Below, piece by piece: positions 1 to 7,272 of a DNA stretch of 64,000 nucleotides (its first letter is position 1; each line of letters starts with the position of its first letter). Source of the DNA: Bacteroidaceae bacterium. GTDB lineage: Bacteria; Bacteroidota; Bacteroidia; Bacteroidales; Bacteroidaceae. The DNA lies in contig JAKSLP010000008.1 of NCBI GenBank assembly GCA_024401115.1, positions 16,045 through 80,044 on the forward strand. Direction: 5' to 3'. The notes below the pieces were generated by a model. That model was not told the origin of the DNA. It made no database searches and saw nothing but the letters and a program-made list of their open reading frames with translations. Both the position numbers and the translations under genes were made by a program.

Positions 1-392
1 TTTTCCAATTCCGGATTATCCTGGCTGCTACCTTTGCTTCTCAATTCCACAATGAATGGCAACGCCTTATAATAAGCAGCACTGTAAAAAGGCTGTTTGG
101 TGCTATGCAGCAGTTCGTTGTGCAAATCTGTCAGCAACAGGATGATGTTGCGGTTGATTTGCAGATGTCCCTTCTGCATCACGCCCTCACTGCGCATCAT
201 CTCCACCAAGTCAGCATACCACCGAGCCAGTTCCTCGCGCTGCTCCGGAGTATACTGGGTAAAACGGGGTACATAATCGCTTTTCAGTCGTTCTGCATCA
301 CAATTGTAGGCACGGATCAGGTCCTCCACCTGCCACATGTAAAGCAGATAAGCCGTTATATTCTGTTTCTTTAAATCCTTTGAAATAAACAT
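1..392 (-). CDS. DUF4924 family protein (3' part beyond window)
   Basis: Partial gene running off the left edge; about 130 codons are visible. The product starts MFISKDLKKQNITAYLLYMW and is a charged helical protein with no signal peptide or membrane segment. The look (Q/N-I-x-A-Y-L-L-Y-M-W near the start, then E-E-L-A-x-W-Y) fits the Bacteroidota family DUF4924, of unknown function. The start codon at 392 overlaps the stop of the upstream LysE-type gene by one base (TGATG), so the two are probably translationally coupled. Family assignment is from memory of the family, not from a search. Confidence 0.7.
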   Translation of the reverse strand, partial: MFISKDLKKQNITAYLLYMWQVEDLIRAYNCDAERLKSDYVPRFTQYTPEQREELARWYADLVEMMRSEGVMQKGHLQINRNIILLLTDLHNELLHSTKQPFYSAAYYKALPFIVELRSKGSSQDNPELE

Positions 393-1045
393 CAGTACAT
401 GGTGTTACCGGTGATGGTCCAAATTACACTTATCAGCGATGCCACCATCACAACGGCACCGATAATACGGTTGATGAGCCAGATTCCCCCTGGTTTGAAG
501 CGGTTCTTTACCTTATCAATGGAATAAGTCAGCCACAGCCACCAGCACAAGGCACCGGTGATGATGCTCAGGTATCCCAACAGGTCCATCCACAGCGGCT
601 GCTCGTTATCCACAAAGTTGAAACGGGCAAATAATCCCAGGAACAGAAAGATAATCAGCGGATTGGAAAATGTCACAAAGAATGCAGTGACGAAATTCTT
701 CCACAGTGTACCTTTCTTGGCTGATACCGGACGCATATTCTTGTTCGGATTGCTCCGATAGGTATAAACACCGAAAAGGAACAGCATAACGCCACCCAAC
801 AATTGCAGGTACAGCATATTATGGCCTTTTTCCAGCAAGCCCAAGACAAAACTCAAGCCGAATGCCGTAATCAGAGCATATATCAGATCGCTTAAGGCAG
901 CACCCACACCGGTTACAAAGCCAAACCAGCGTCCTTTATTCAGTGTACGCTGCACACAAAGCACCCCTACAGGTCCCATTGGCGCCGACACCACCATACC
1001 CACAATCAAACCTTTCAGAATTAAACTCACTATGTCTATTAACAT
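392..1045 (-). CDS. LysE/RhtB-type amino-acid exporter
   Basis: A 217-residue integral membrane protein with about six hydrophobic segments. The N-terminal motif around residues 15-30 (GMVVSAPMGPVGVLC) is the signature of the LysE/RhtB/CadD translocator superfamily, which exports small molecules, usually amino acids, across the inner membrane. The substrate cannot be told from the sequence. A -7 box TACTTTTG (minus strand, 1051-1058) lies only 5 bases upstream of the ATG, so the transcript would be leaderless or nearly so unless an inner start is used. Followed, with a one-base overlap, by a DUF4924 gene. Confidence 0.85.
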   Translation of the reverse strand: MLIDIVSLILKGLIVGMVVSAPMGPVGVLCVQRTLNKGRWFGFVTGVGAALSDLIYALITAFGLSFVLGLLEKGHNMLYLQLLGGVMLFLFGVYTYRSNPNKNMRPVSAKKGTLWKNFVTAFFVTFSNPLIIFLFLGLFARFNFVDNEQPLWMDLLGYLSIITGALCWWLWLTYSIDKVKNRFKPGGIWLINRIIGAVVMVASLISVIWTITGNTMY

Positions 1046-1112
1046 AGGTGCAAAAGTACGACAAAAAAATGAAATTTATGCCGAAATAAGGCCTATTTCT
1101 AAAAATATTACT

Positions 1113-1120
1113 TATCTTTG
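1113..1120 (+). promoter_or_regulatory. -7 promoter box of glkA (TATCTTTG)
   Basis: Matches the Bacteroidota primary sigma factor -7 consensus TAnnTTTG, 53 bases upstream of the chosen glkA start. No convincing -33 element is seen. Confidence 0.6.
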
Positions 1121-1173
1121 TGCAGCGATTCATTATAAGAACGATTAACATTAACCTAATAAATAGATATAAC

Positions 1174-2136
1174 ATGGGAAATTCAACTGAGAAGCCATAT
1201 GTAATTGGCTTGGACCTGGGTGGTACTAACTCTGTATTCGGTATCGTTGACGCTAACGCTAAGGTACTGGAAATCGGTAAGATTAAGACTGGTGCATACG
1301 AGACATTTGAGGAGTGGTTGGACGCTTCTATCGAGTGCCTGAAGCCAATGATCGAGAAGGTTGGCGGTATTGAGAAGATTAAGGCTATGGGTGCTGGTGC
1401 TCCTAACGGCAACTACTATAACGGAACTATCGAGTTCGCTCCAAACTTGAAGTGGGCTAAGGGTGTTGTTCCTTTCGCTAAGGCATTCGAGGAGAAGTTG
1501 GGTATTCCTTGCTTCCTGACCAACGATGCTAACGCTGCTGCTCTGGGTGAGATGGCTTACGGTGCTGCTCGCGGCATGAAGAACTTTACTGTTATTACTC
1601 TGGGTACCGGTGTTGGTTCTGGTATCGTTGTAAACGGTGAGATGGTTTACGGTTGCGATGGTTTCGCAGGTGAGCTGGGTCACGTAATCTCTATCCGTGA
1701 CGGTCGTCAGTGCGGTTGCGGTTTCAAGGGCTGTCTGGAGGCATACTGCTCTGCTACTGGTGTAGCTCGTACTGCTCGTGAGATTCTGGCTAAGAGCGAT
1801 GAGCCAAGTTTGTTGCGCGAGAAGAATCCAGAGGATATCGAGTCTTTGGACGTTTCTATCGCAGCTTCTAAGGGTGATAAGATTGCTAAGGAGATCTTCG
1901 AGTTCACCGGTACTCTGCTGGGTCAGGCATTGGCTGACTTCACCAAGTTCTCTTCTCCTGAGGCTTACATCTTCTTCGGTGGTTTGACCAAGGCTGGTGA
2001 TCTGATTATGGATCCTATCAAGAAGGCTTACGATGCTAACTGTATGCCTATCTTCCGTGGCAAGGCTAAGATTCTGGTATCTCAGCTTCCTGACGCTGAT
2101 GCAGCCGTTCTGGGTGCTTCTGCTTTGGCATGGTAA
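1174..2136 (+). CDS. glkA: ROK-family glucokinase
   Basis: A 320-residue cytoplasmic sugar kinase, probably phosphorylating glucose to glucose-6-phosphate. The phosphate-binding motif LDLGGTN is at residues 13-19, the catalytic aspartate lies in NDANAAALGE near residue 118, and the ROK zinc site is GELGH followed by CGCGFKGCLEAYC around 165-190. An upstream in-frame ATG at 1120 exists, but it coincides with the -7 box and gives a non-homologous leader, so the start MGNSTEKPYVIG at 1174 is preferred. Codons are strongly biased (GCT, GGT, AAG), which suggests high expression. The 3' end (GASALAW) plus terminator recurs, degraded, at two places downstream. Confidence 0.92.
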   Translation: MGNSTEKPYVIGLDLGGTNSVFGIVDANAKVLEIGKIKTGAYETFEEWLDASIECLKPMIEKVGGIEKIKAMGAGAPNGNYYNGTIEFAPNLKWAKGVVPFAKAFEEKLGIPCFLTNDANAAALGEMAYGAARGMKNFTVITLGTGVGSGIVVNGEMVYGCDGFAGELGHVISIRDGRQCGCGFKGCLEAYCSATGVARTAREILAKSDEPSLLREKNPEDIESLDVSIAASKGDKIAKEIFEFTGTLLGQALADFTKFSSPEAYIFFGGLTKAGDLIMDPIKKAYDANCMPIFRGKAKILVSQLPDADAAVLGASALAW

Positions 2137-2190
2137 TTTCTTACTATTCAAGTATAATGAAAGCGGGTACTTCGGTATCCGCTTTTTTTG
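2081..2190 (+). repeat. glkA-3'-end repeat, copy A (intact, inside glkA)
   Basis: Last roughly 55 bases of glkA, stop codon, short linker and terminator. It is the parent of the degenerate copies B (3656-3740) and C (6850-6962). Similarity runs from CTCAGC at 2081 through the T tract. Confidence 0.75.
2161..2190 (+). terminator. Intrinsic terminator of glkA
   Basis: AAGCGGgTAC-TTCG-GTAtCCGCTT stem with a TTCG tetraloop followed by a T run. The same hairpin with small changes recurs at 3711-3738 and 6930-6960. Confidence 0.85.
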
Positions 2191-2219
2191 TTTTCATTTC
2201 ACCTGCTGAATTTTAACAT

Positions 2220-3467
2220 TTAGTTTGCCTTGAAGAAGGTTGATATTTTTTCGGTATCGTTCTCTATGTCAAGCATAAAGTCGAACATGAACTCACCGAA
2301 AGTCAGTTCCATATCGCCAGCATAGCGATAGAGAGATTTCATCTTTGAAGGATTGACCTGCGCAAAATGAGCAATGCCATCACCCTTAGGAAGGCCAAAA
2401 TACATCTGCTGAGGTTGCAGGTAACGCATCAGATAAGGAGAATGACTCGTAATGAGAATCTTGGTATCAGAAGCATAGTTTTGCATAGCAAGCAGAAGGT
2501 TTTCCATCAAGCGTGGATGAACGGAATTCTCGGGTTCCTCGAGCATAATCATCGGAATATTCCTTTTTTGGGCAGCAACACTGAGTGTGAAAAGGAAGAT
2601 AATACGCTTGCTACCACTTGACAACTGCCGTATACTGGTCGGTTGGGAATTGAACCTCTCCTTCACACGTATGTCATAGATCTTGCTGCGCCCGTCGGCA
2701 AGCGTTATCACCTCAGGTGAGAACTCCTCTATTCCAGGCAACAGCTGTAGAAGGCCGTCAATCAAAATGGCGTAGTTATCCTCATCAGTGGTTTTCAGTT
2801 TATAAAGATAGGAACTTAACGTTTCTCCATCAAGCATGCGGATGCCTCTTTCTCCATCACCATCGACCGAGAAATAAGATTCTGGATTATCCAATGTCTC
2901 CAAGTTCGGTATCGTCATAGTACATATCTGAGAGGCAATGCTATTCAAATACATGTCTGAGCGCATAGCAATGGTAGACAATGCCAACTGTGAAGAAGGC
3001 ACCTCGAATGATTTAGTGCATCTGCCTGTTGGTGAAGGTAGAATCAGGCATTCATCAGTAGAAGGTCTGTTTATTATCTGGCGCAGACGCTGATCTTCAC
3101 ATCGCTTTACCTTCAGCCATTCTGAAGTTATACGGCCTTCCTTGGTTCCTGTTGCCCAAGAAAAGGTATATCCATAATGGTATTCCATCTTCAGCCCATT
3201 CATCGCTATGGAACCAAATATCTCAAACCTAAAGTTCTTCCGATACATACTATTATTTATCGGGACAAAGCGACTTCGCATCATCAGAACCTTCTCCTGT
3301 TCCGAAGCAGAAATAAACTCTATTCCAAAACCTATAGCTCTGAGCACATTGCTTTTACCATAACCGTTAGGAGCAATGAGAGCATTCAAACTGCCAACGT
3401 TCAGCTTCAATCTGCTGATGTTGGAAATACCTTCAATAACAAAGCTGTCGACTTTCATATTTTGCAC
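2220..3467 (-). CDS. Stand-alone AAA/RecF-like ATPase, function unknown
   Basis: A 415-residue soluble P-loop ATPase of the AAA_15/AAA_21 (RecF/OLD-like) kind. It has Walker A APNGYGKSN at about 32-40, an ABC-like signature LSSGSKR near 285, Walker B IMLEEPENSVHPR near 305-318 and the switch motif ITSHSPYLMR near 340. No TOPRIM or nuclease domain follows, so it differs from OLD proteins. Convergent with glkA, and lying between two copies of the glkA 3' end, which suggests it was inserted there. A second ATG (residue 4) is an alternative start. Such ATPases are often found in defence loci with a partner, but none is adjacent, so the role stays open. Confidence 0.8.
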   Translation of the reverse strand: MQNMKVDSFVIEGISNISRLKLNVGSLNALIAPNGYGKSNVLRAIGFGIEFISASEQEKVLMMRSRFVPINNSMYRKNFRFEIFGSIAMNGLKMEYHYGYTFSWATGTKEGRITSEWLKVKRCEDQRLRQIINRPSTDECLILPSPTGRCTKSFEVPSSQLALSTIAMRSDMYLNSIASQICTMTIPNLETLDNPESYFSVDGDGERGIRMLDGETLSSYLYKLKTTDEDNYAILIDGLLQLLPGIEEFSPEVITLADGRSKIYDIRVKERFNSQPTSIRQLSSGSKRIIFLFTLSVAAQKRNIPMIMLEEPENSVHPRLMENLLLAMQNYASDTKILITSHSPYLMRYLQPQQMYFGLPKGDGIAHFAQVNPSKMKSLYRYAGDMELTFGEFMFDFMLDIENDTEKISTFFKAN

Positions 3468-3655
3468 AAATAATTGCGTGAATACATTAAATCACGACGT
3501 AAAGGTGGCAATTTATCACAACTCACGCAAATATTTCTGCGTTTTCTCAAGAAGATTTAAGTATTTTTACATTAAGCATCCAGTTTTAGCTGTAAAATAC
3601 AAAGTTTTGTATAATATAAGCTCACCATCTTCATTCATGAAATTTTCAAGAGTAG

Positions 3656-3740
3656 CTTGTGGTGCTTCTGCTCTGGCATGGTAATTTGATTTTACATCAT
3701 AATGACAAAAAAGCGGGAACTTCGGTATCCACTTTTTTGT
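3656..3740 (+). repeat. Degenerate glkA-3'-end repeat, copy B, with terminator
   Basis: Repeats the end of glkA: the frame reads GASALAW-stop exactly as in glkA, then a linker, then the TTCG hairpin (GCGGGAAC-TTCG-GTATCCAC) and a T run. There is no kinase coding sequence upstream, so this is a detached 3' fragment. Confidence 0.75.
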
Positions 3741-3906
3741 TATCGTTTCAAACTTTGGTGTAACTTTCATAAACACGACGTGAATCATCATTAAATATAA
3801 TTCACATTTTGCGCACTATATATACCCTCAAAATTACAAATCTGGGATTCATTCATTGGTCACTGGCAAAATATGAATTACATCCAACTTTCTAGTTTAC
3901 AACCTA

Positions 3907-3939
3907 TTGCTATTTCTGTAAAAATTGCCATTTCAGCAA
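3907..3939. promoter_or_regulatory. 33-bp dyad (candidate operator) of LruC gene 1
   Basis: Layout TTGCTA-n5-GTAAA-A-ATTGC-n5-CAGCAA. The outer arms are complementary but for one base, while the inner arm is decayed. Ends 69 bases upstream of the -7 box. The same layout and position occur before the other two lipoprotein genes. Confidence 0.65.
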
Positions 3940-3981
3940 TCAACAACATTTTATGAATATATTTACATTTATTAACAAAAT

Positions 3982-4016
3982 GGGGGGGGTAAATTCTTTA
4001 TTATTAAATACATTTG
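3982..4016 (+). promoter_or_regulatory. Promoter of LruC gene 1 with 8-G tract at -33
   Basis: Eight consecutive Gs (3982-3989) stand where the -33 element should be, exactly 19 bases before the -7 box TACATTTG (4009-4016). The sequence just before the Gs (TTATTAACAAA) is shared with the second gene. Confidence 0.65.
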
Positions 4017-4133
4017 CAAATGATTTAACAAGACAGAATAAGCAACGGCATTTGAACAAACATAAAGAAGAGGCAAAACGTGCTTATCAGACATAAATTG
4101 AAAACATCAAAACAAAACAAACATATAAGAATT

Positions 4134-5744
4134 ATGAAGTTTTTTAAGAGTTTGTCATTATTGACATTGGCTACTTGTGCAGGAATGAATCTAGCATCTT
4201 GTAGCAACGAAGTGGATTATTACGATCCTGCAAAAGCAGAAGAGTTTGTAAAGGCTACTTACGCTGCTAACTTTGTACGTACATTTGGTGAGGTTTCTCC
4301 AAACCAGAGCTGGGATTTCTCTACTTCAGGTAGTACTTATCGTTCTACACGTGCAGAGGGTGAGATTCAACCAGTAGTAGACAGTGAGTGGTATTACGTA
4401 GAGCAGAACACATTAGATTTCTTCCAAAAAGAGTTGGTAGAAGGCGTGAACAACCGTGCAAAGGGCGCACCTTTCATAATGAGCGCACCAAACAACGGTT
4501 TTGCCATCTACCCTATCTACCAGGGTGGTGCTGCATTCAAGTGGGACCTGCACATGGTTGTAGAGCAGTCTGGCGTAGAAATTGCCGATATCAATGTATG
4601 GCAGAAGCATAGAGATATGGAAAACCTGCTGAATGAAGAGACCTTAGATTACGATGTAAATCCTACAAAGAAACTGAGTTTGTACGATGGAAAGAATTTC
4701 TTTGATGAGTACGGATGGAGCCGTAATGGCGAAACATGGTATACCCCACAACAAAGTTTTACCTTGCACGATTCGTACACAGAATTCCTTGGTGGTGCAG
4801 ATTGGGGCGGCCACGAACCAGGACAAAAAGGTTGGTGGGAAAACTACGAAGTAGGATTTAACACCATGCAGGCTAAGGCCATTCGCACTAAAGGCATTCA
4901 CTTCCCTACCTTGCCAGTTGGTGCAAACATCTATTTTTATTTGGATGTAAATGAAGAGAAAGATGGCGAATGGGTAAAAAGGAGACAAGAATCCTCACTT
5001 GATCACATGATGGTGGCTTTGGATTGTGAAACCCCTACCAATCTGCCTAACCATGAAATCACTATCATCGGTTGTGAAGATAACTCAGACGAATCTTCAG
5101 ACTGGGATATGAACGACTTGGTGTTCATGGTAGTTGGTGACCCTATTGTACCAAAACCAATTGAGATCAAAGAAGGTCAATATGATGAAATTATTGTCAG
5201 CAAGCGTTATATGGTAGAAGACTTGGGAACTACCGATGACTTTGACTTTAACGATATCGTTGTGGATGTTGAAGAATATCAGATACACACAATAACAATG
5301 ACAAATGGTGTAAAAACCGCTGATGTGGCTAGCGAACCAAAACAGCGTGCAATCATCCGCGCTTTGGGTGGTACCATTGATTTCGATCTTATAATTGAAG
5401 ATCAAACAATCTGGAATAAAAAAAGCGACTTTAAATTGGGTGACGTAAAGACCATGTGGAACACCGGTTACGATGGTACAGAACCTATCTGGGATACCAA
5501 AGACATTGTCATTGAAGATGTTACCGGTTGGGTTCCTGAGAAAAACAACATTAAATTTATCGTTAAACGTAATCAGAATGTCAATAGTGGAGTTCAAGAT
5601 GGAACAGGAACAACCATCACTTTCCCTAAAGAAGGTGACATTCCTATGATGATTGCAACAGACACAAACACTCCTTGGAATTATGAACGCGATGAAATTC
5701 AATGGTGGAAAGAAGGAGGAGTTTTCTTCGGTGTAAAGAATTAA
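4134..5744 (+). CDS. LruC-like surface lipoprotein, paralogue 1
   Basis: A 536-residue predicted lipoprotein. The signal peptide starts at MKFFKSLSLL and ends in the lipobox LASC (Cys23), which fixes the start at 4134 rather than an upstream in-frame ATG. After it comes an N-terminal motif shared by all three paralogues (Y-x-x-N-F-x-x-x-F-G, then WDF, about residues 43-63). Two acidic loops, DWDMNDLVF near 322 and TDDFDFNDIV near 366, resemble the Asp-rich, probably calcium-binding loops of LruC/DUF4842 and DUF4114 domains. The C-terminus has ITFPKxGxIP and W-x-x-E-R. Probably exported to the outer membrane; ligand unknown. Confidence 0.8.
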   Translation: MKFFKSLSLLTLATCAGMNLASCSNEVDYYDPAKAEEFVKATYAANFVRTFGEVSPNQSWDFSTSGSTYRSTRAEGEIQPVVDSEWYYVEQNTLDFFQKELVEGVNNRAKGAPFIMSAPNNGFAIYPIYQGGAAFKWDLHMVVEQSGVEIADINVWQKHRDMENLLNEETLDYDVNPTKKLSLYDGKNFFDEYGWSRNGETWYTPQQSFTLHDSYTEFLGGADWGGHEPGQKGWWENYEVGFNTMQAKAIRTKGIHFPTLPVGANIYFYLDVNEEKDGEWVKRRQESSLDHMMVALDCETPTNLPNHEITIIGCEDNSDESSDWDMNDLVFMVVGDPIVPKPIEIKEGQYDEIIVSKRYMVEDLGTTDDFDFNDIVVDVEEYQIHTITMTNGVKTADVASEPKQRAIIRALGGTIDFDLIIEDQTIWNKKSDFKLGDVKTMWNTGYDGTEPIWDTKDIVIEDVTGWVPEKNNIKFIVKRNQNVNSGVQDGTGTTITFPKEGDIPMMIATDTNTPWNYERDEIQWWKEGGVFFGVKN

Positions 5745-5778
5745 AACAAACATTCGTTTCTTAAATAGAAATCCTTTT

Positions 5779-5813
5779 CCGGCATCAACCTTCGGGTTGA
5801 TGCCGGATTCTTT
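5779..5813 (+). terminator. Intrinsic terminator of LruC gene 1
   Basis: Perfect 12-bp stem CCGGCATCAACC-TTCG-GGTTGATGCCGG, then ATTCTTT. The preceding ACATTCGTTTCTTAAATA is also repeated after LruC gene 2 and in the orphan module at 10450. Confidence 0.85.
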
Positions 5814-5886
5814 ATAATAAAGTCTTTATGATAAAGAATGTGAACTTTTGTACCACACTAATCTTGCATCTTCGGAATAAATAATG

Positions 5887-5894
5887 TATTTTTG
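5887..5894 (+). promoter_or_regulatory. -7 box (TATTTTTG) of the DUF3791/DUF3990 cassette
   Basis: Consensus TAnnTTTG, 27 bases before the first start codon of the cassette, so the cassette has its own promoter after the LruC terminator. Confidence 0.6.
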
Positions 5895-5921
5895 CGAACA
5901 ATAGAATAATATCGTCAGGTA

Positions 5922-6149
5922 ATGTCAAAAGAAAACATAAACGTCATTGAATATCTGGTTTGTTGTGTTGGTGCTTTCGCAAAGCGATTCGCACTTACTA
6001 ATCGTCAGGCATACCAATATTTGCATCGCTATCAAGGATTACAGTTCTTGATGGACTTCTATGATGTGGAACATACACAATCCATCGATGATGCCGTGGA
6101 GGATTGTGCCATAATATGCAGAAGGCATGGAGGGACCTTAACGATATGA
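5922..6149 (+). CDS. DUF3791 family small protein
   Basis: A 75-residue soluble helical protein. It matches the DUF3791 pattern: a central A-K-R-F-x-L-T-x-R-Q-A-Y-x-Y-L, then G-x-x-F-L-x-D-F-Y and H-T-Q-S-I-x-D-A-V. This family is habitually encoded directly before DUF3990. Its stop overlaps the next start by four bases (ATGA), implying coupled translation. By analogy with two-gene toxin-antitoxin operons it could be the neutralising partner, but that is inference; no DNA-binding motif is evident. Confidence 0.75.
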   Translation: MSKENINVIEYLVCCVGAFAKRFALTNRQAYQYLHRYQGLQFLMDFYDVEHTQSIDDAVEDCAIICRRHGGTLTI

Positions 6150-6616
6150 GACTTTACCATGGATCTAACTTGCCCATTTCAGAGATTGATTTGAGCAAAG
6201 GGAAAAAAGGCAAGGATTTCGGCCAAGGCTTTTATCTCAGTGCACAATTTGCACAAGCACATCGTATGGCCGAATTAACGGTTGCAAAGACTGGAGAAGG
6301 AGAGCCTGTTGTTTCTGAATTCATTTATGATGAAGATAAAGTTTCAGGTCTGAAAGTTCTGCGCTTTGAAGGATACACGAAAGAATGGGCGGAATTCATC
6401 ATCATGAACCGAAGAAACAGGACTGACAAACAGGCACATGATTATGACATTGTATACGGTCCTATAGCAGACGACACGGTAGGTGCAACTATCAACCTGT
6501 TTATTCGTCAATATATCGATTTAGATGAATTAATTCGCAGGCTTCGTTTTGTTGAGCCAAAATTTCAGTACTTTTTTGCTACTCCTGATGCATTATCAAC
6601 TCTGACAAAAGCCTAA
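6146..6616 (+). CDS. DUF3990 family protein (possible ADP-ribosyltransferase-like)
   Basis: A 156-residue protein starting MRLYHGSNLPISEIDLSKGK. The LYHGS opening and the DFGQGFYLS motif at about 30-38 define DUF3990. The pattern (His in YHGS, Tyr in GFYLS) resembles the NAD-binding H and Y of ADP-ribosyltransferase folds, and I recall the family being placed in that clan. No acidic catalytic residue was assigned here. An upstream in-frame ATG at 6104 would give an extra leader, but the ATGA overlap with DUF3791 and the family start favour 6146. Middle gene of a tight trio. Confidence 0.75.
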   Translation: MRLYHGSNLPISEIDLSKGKKGKDFGQGFYLSAQFAQAHRMAELTVAKTGEGEPVVSEFIYDEDKVSGLKVLRFEGYTKEWAEFIIMNRRNRTDKQAHDYDIVYGPIADDTVGATINLFIRQYIDLDELIRRLRFVEPKFQYFFATPDALSTLTKA

Positions 6617-6619
6617 CTT

Positions 6620-6862
6620 ATGACAAAAAAAGAGCAACACGAACTCGACAAGCAATTTATGATAGAATGCCTGACATCAGATCTCATCCAAATGCTGATG
6701 GAAGACCGAAATCTATCTATGGCTGATGCAATGTCTACGTTGTACAATTCCAAAACATACGAGAAATTGGAGGATGAAAGAACTGGCTTATACTATCAAG
6801 GAGCTGTTTATGTTATGGAATTCTTAAATGAAGAATTAGGCAATGCCCAATCAGCCTCCTGA
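6620..6862 (+). CDS. Small helical protein of the DUF3791/DUF3990 cassette
   Basis: An 80-residue protein three bases after the DUF3990 stop. It contains S-M-A-D-A-M-x-x-L-Y-N-S-K-T-Y-E-K-L followed by T-G-L-Y-Y-Q-G, a pattern I associate with the usual third member of these cassettes. No named family is claimed. The last four residues (QSAS) and the stop lie inside the glkA-3' repeat copy C, so the gene end was set by the repeat junction at about 6850. Function unknown; a second antitoxin-like partner is possible. Confidence 0.65.
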   Translation: MTKKEQHELDKQFMIECLTSDLIQMLMEDRNLSMADAMSTLYNSKTYEKLEDERTGLYYQGAVYVMEFLNEELGNAQSAS

Positions 6863-6962
6863 TGCTGACATCCCATTCTTGATGCTACAGTTCTGGCATA
6901 GTAATCTGATTTTACACCCTTATAACAAAAAGCGGATACTTCGGTATTCGCTTTTTTTGTTA
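6850..6962 (+). repeat. Degenerate glkA-3'-end repeat, copy C, with terminator
   Basis: Aligns over its whole length to 2081-2190: ATCAGCCTCCTGATGCTGA against CTCAGCTTCCTGACGCTGA, later TTCTGGCATAGTAAT against TTTGGCATGGTAAT, ending with the hairpin AAGCGGATAC-TTCG-GTATTCGCTT and seven Ts. More decayed than copy B, but longer at the 5' side. Confidence 0.75.
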
Positions 6963-7106
6963 TTCAACACCTTCAATTCATTAAACTATTTTAGCAATAG
7001 CATCCAACAACACACATATACATCTGAGATTGTGGGTGAATTTGATGCAAACATCCAAAGAAATCAAATTACACAAATTTCACCCATCCAGTTTACTTTC
7101 AAATAA

Positions 7107-7139
7107 TTGCTATTTCAACAATAATTGTCATTTTAGCAA
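7107..7139. promoter_or_regulatory. 33-bp dyad (candidate operator) of LruC gene 2
   Basis: Best copy of the element: TTGCTA-n5-ACAAT-A-ATTGT-n5-TAGCAA. Both the outer 6-base arms and the inner 5-base arms are perfectly complementary. Ends 67 bases before the -7 box. Confidence 0.75.
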
Positions 7140-7180
7140 ATAATGCAAGTATTCAAAAGTATTCACACTTATTAACAAAT

Positions 7181-7214
7181 GGGGGGGTAATTTCATTATT
7201 TCTATTTACTTTTG
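7181..7214 (+). promoter_or_regulatory. Promoter of LruC gene 2 with 7-G tract at -33
   Basis: Seven Gs (7181-7187) precede the -7 box TACTTTTG (7207-7214) by 19 bases, the same spacing as in gene 1, which has eight Gs. The shared upstream TTATTAACAAA suggests common descent of the two promoters. Confidence 0.65.
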
Positions 7215-7272
7215 CGACAAAACATCAAAACGAATAAACAAAATTATTTATAACAAACTAACAAGAATCATT

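Larger units (their letters stand above)
3468..4133. other. Gene-free stretch between AAA ATPase and first LruC lipoprotein
   Basis: Holds glkA-3' copy B (3656-3740), then about 160 AT-rich bases with no recognisable feature, the 33-bp dyad (3907-3939), the poly-G tract and -7 box, and a 117-base leader. Short open frames here look non-coding. One ends with the residues GASALAW, which is the echo of glkA. Confidence 0.7.
6963..7272. other. Gene-free leader region of LruC gene 2
   Basis: After the terminator of copy C come about 140 AT-rich bases without recognised content, then the dyad at 7107-7139, the poly-G/-7 promoter and a 58-base leader. The dyad and promoter are listed separately. 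Confidence 0.6.

Noticed and set aside
1183..2151. Open frame of 322 codons on the minus strand
   Set aside because: Antisense to glkA; arises from the strong codon bias of glkA.
2220..3467. OLD-family nuclease or retron/Abi effector
   Set aside because: The ATPase domain is clear, but no TOPRIM, nuclease or partner gene is visible, so only a generic call is made.
3376..3684. Possible small gene ending GASALAW upstream of LruC 1
   Set aside because: Only the last residues match anything, namely the glkA terminus; the rest is antisense to the ATPase start and intergenic. Treated as a repeat copy.
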